7,026 nt of DNA from Oscillospiraceae bacterium. Lineage in GTDB: Bacteria > Bacillota > Clostridia > Oscillospirales > Ruminococcaceae. The stretch lies in NCBI GenBank assembly GCA_031285645.1, contig JAITVU010000164.1, positions 1-7,026 on the forward strand. Direction: 5' to 3'. The position numbers were made by a program, and so were the translations under genes. Below, piece by piece: positions 5,503 to 7,026 of the stretch. The notes beneath the pieces were generated by a model. It did not search any database and was not told where the DNA came from. It worked only from the letters and a program-made list of their open reading frames with translations. Each line of letters starts with the position of its first letter. Within the stretch, counting starts at the first letter, position 1.

Positions 5503-7026
5503 TTACGACGACATGTTTTGGAGCGTTTCCCGAATCAGGTCAATCGGGCCCTGATCGTTCTGCATTTTAACCGTAAAATAGGGTTTGGCCCCGGCATTCA
5601 CCATCACGCGTCCCCGCATTTTCGACGCGACATTGCCCGCCATTTCCATATCAAGCACTTCCGGATAGAGCATGATGCGGTTTTCCTTCTGCGAGATCTC
5701 CTTGATGCCGAGAACAGAAGCTGTGTTCCGCAGCAGCGCGATGTCCACGAGTCCCTTGACCGATTCCGGCGGATCGCCAAAACGGTCGATCAATTCATCC
5801 GTGATATCGAGAACATCCGCCTCATTCTGGACAGAGGCAATTTTTTTATAAATATCGATGCGCTGGGCCGTGTTGCCGATGTATTTTTCCGGTATATGCG
5901 CGTCCAGCCTTAAATCGATAATGCATTCGGTGGGCTGCTTGCTCGTAATGCCCTGCTCCTCGCTGACGGCCTCCGACAACAGGCGAATGTACAGGTCATA
6001 CCCGACGGCCTCCATGTGGCCATGCTGCTGGGCGCCGAGGATATTACCGGCGCCGCGTATCTCAAGATCCCGCATGGCAATGCGAAAGCCCGATCCAAAG
6101 GCTGTGAATTCGCGAATGGCCGCCAGACGCTTCGACGCCACGTCCGTAAGGGATTTGCCTTTGTGGAAAGTGAGATACGCATAGGCGCGCCGCGTTGAGC
6201 GCCCCACGCGTCCGCGCAGCTGGTAAAGCTGGCTGAGGCCCATACGGTCGGCGTCCTCAATAACCAGCGTGTTGCAGTTGGGCACATCGACGCCGGTCTC
6301 AATGATGGTCGTACAGACTAAAACGTCGATCTCATGCTCCACAAGCCGCTGCCATATGTCACCAAGCTGTTCCTCGCCGATTTTGCCGTGCGCCGTGACA
6401 ATGCGCGCGTCCGGCAATCGCTCCTTGAGGCGCGCCGCACAGCTGTCGATGGATTCGATTCTGTTGTGCAGGTAAAAAACCTGGCCGCCGCGGCGCAGTT
6501 CCTTCTGGATCGCCTGGGTGAGCACACCGATATCGTGTTCAAGCACGTAGGTCTGAACCGGGTGACGATCCTGCGGCGCTTCTTCAATCAGGCTCATATC
6601 GCGGATACCGCTCATGGCCATGTTGAGTGTGCGCGGAATCGGCGTGGCCGAGAGCGTGAGCACGTCGATGTTGGCGCGCATCTCCTTGAATTTTTCCTTG
6701 TGGGCAACACCGAAGCGCTGCTCTTCATCAATGATGCAGAGCCCGAGATCCTTAAACGCAATGTCCTTCTGGACAATGCGGTGCGTACCGATTAAAACAT
6801 CGATCAGCCCGCGCTTGACTTTTTTGACGATCTCATCCTGCTCTCTGGGCGTTTTAAAGCGGGAGAGGAACTCAACCGTTACCGGATATCCCTCCAGCCT
6901 TTGGGTAAAGGTCTGGTAATGCTGCCAGGCCAATATTGTGGTGGGCACAAGCACCGCGCACTGCTTCCCGTCCAGCACGCATTTGAATACGGCGCGCAGG
7001 GCCACCTCCGTCTTGCCGAAACCGAC
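5503..7026 (-). CDS. mfd: transcription-repair coupling factor Mfd, C-terminal part, 5' end outside window
   Basis: ATP-driven DNA translocase that displaces RNA polymerase stalled at lesions and recruits UvrA. The frame runs off the window edge; the visible part begins inside Walker A (VGFGKTEVALRA), so GTG at 7005 is internal. About 507 of a usual 1100-1200 residues are seen. Numbering from that GTG: VLVPTTILAWQHY (18-30, usually AQQHY), DEEQRFGV (93-100, motif II), TLSATPIPRTLNMAM (117-131), AHGKIGEEQL (205-214), TTIIETGVDVPNCNT (232-246), QLRGRVGR (262-269) and the TRG translocation motif region RGAGNILGAQQHGHMEAVGYDLY (317-339). The C-terminal autoinhibitory D7 domain covers about 358-495, with ELIDRFGDPPE at 404-414. 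All helicase motifs visible are intact, so this is a normal housekeeping gene. The 130-base gap to the MBOAT gene holds a stem-loop. Confidence 0.97.
   Translation of the reverse strand, partial: VGFGKTEVALRAVFKCVLDGKQCAVLVPTTILAWQHYQTFTQRLEGYPVTVEFLSRFKTPREQDEIVKKVKRGLIDVLIGTHRIVQKDIAFKDLGLCIIDEEQRFGVAHKEKFKEMRANIDVLTLSATPIPRTLNMAMSGIRDMSLIEEAPQDRHPVQTYVLEHDIGVLTQAIQKELRRGGQVFYLHNRIESIDSCAARLKERLPDARIVTAHGKIGEEQLGDIWQRLVEHEIDVLVCTTIIETGVDVPNCNTLVIEDADRMGLSQLYQLRGRVGRSTRRAYAYLTFHKGKSLTDVASKRLAAIREFTAFGSGFRIAMRDLEIRGAGNILGAQQHGHMEAVGYDLYIRLLSEAVSEEQGITSKQPTECIIDLRLDAHIPEKYIGNTAQRIDIYKKIASVQNEADVLDITDELIDRFGDPPESVKGLVDIALLRNTASVLGIKEISQKENRIMLYPEVLDMEMAGNVASKMRGRVMVNAGAKPYFTVKMQNDQGPIDLIRETLQNMSS

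Noticed and set aside
5518..6919. Several plus-strand and minus-strand open frames overlapping mfd
   Set aside because: They are alternative-frame shadows of the strongly conserved Mfd coding sequence and have no signatures of their own.
1..7026. CRISPR array, transposase, tRNA or rRNA
   Set aside because: No regularly spaced direct repeats, transposase motifs, cloverleaf or rRNA-like segments were seen on either strand.

Overview
The window looks like a chromosomal segment of an anaerobic, Clostridia-like member of the Bacillota. The grounds are strong AGGAGG-type ribosome binding sites, use of GTG and TTG starts, a Firmicutes-like RNase R and Mfd, intermediate GC and a CAP-domain lipoprotein. 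The assignment rests on protein feel only; no rRNA or other taxonomic marker is present.

Layout. Bases 1-1408 (+) hold the 3' part of rnr (RNase R), closed by an intrinsic terminator at 1460-1489. A gap of about 350 bases (1490-1838) carries an unusual set of mutually exclusive inverted repeats (1595-1719), a good sigma-A-type promoter (1738-1766) and a leader hairpin. It leads into a secreted CAP/SCP-domain lipoprotein (1839-2513, +). A 17-bp hairpin at 2532-2579 separates that gene from a convergent minus-strand block. Read in the minus direction, the block holds the C-terminal half of mfd (5503 to beyond the window end), an AlgI-like MBOAT membrane protein (4002-5372) and a DHHW/AlgJ-like membrane-anchored protein (2675-3805).

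How the genes relate. RNase R and Mfd are housekeeping RNA-decay and transcription-coupled-repair proteins. They act as flanks and have no evident link to the middle. The middle (CAP lipoprotein, MBOAT, DHHW protein) is an envelope cassette. In known systems an MBOAT protein passes an acyl group across the membrane, and a SGNH/DHHW-type partner places it on an exported polymer.

The main discovery is that both members of this acylation pair keep their family scaffold but have lost the residues that define catalysis. The MBOAT has Asn and Phe where its family has His (WRRWHIS and LWHG motifs). The DHHW protein has ENNV in place of DHHW and GDK in place of GDS. Reading frames are intact and start signals are good, so this looks like a retained pseudoenzyme pair, or a pair with rewired chemistry, and not simple decay.
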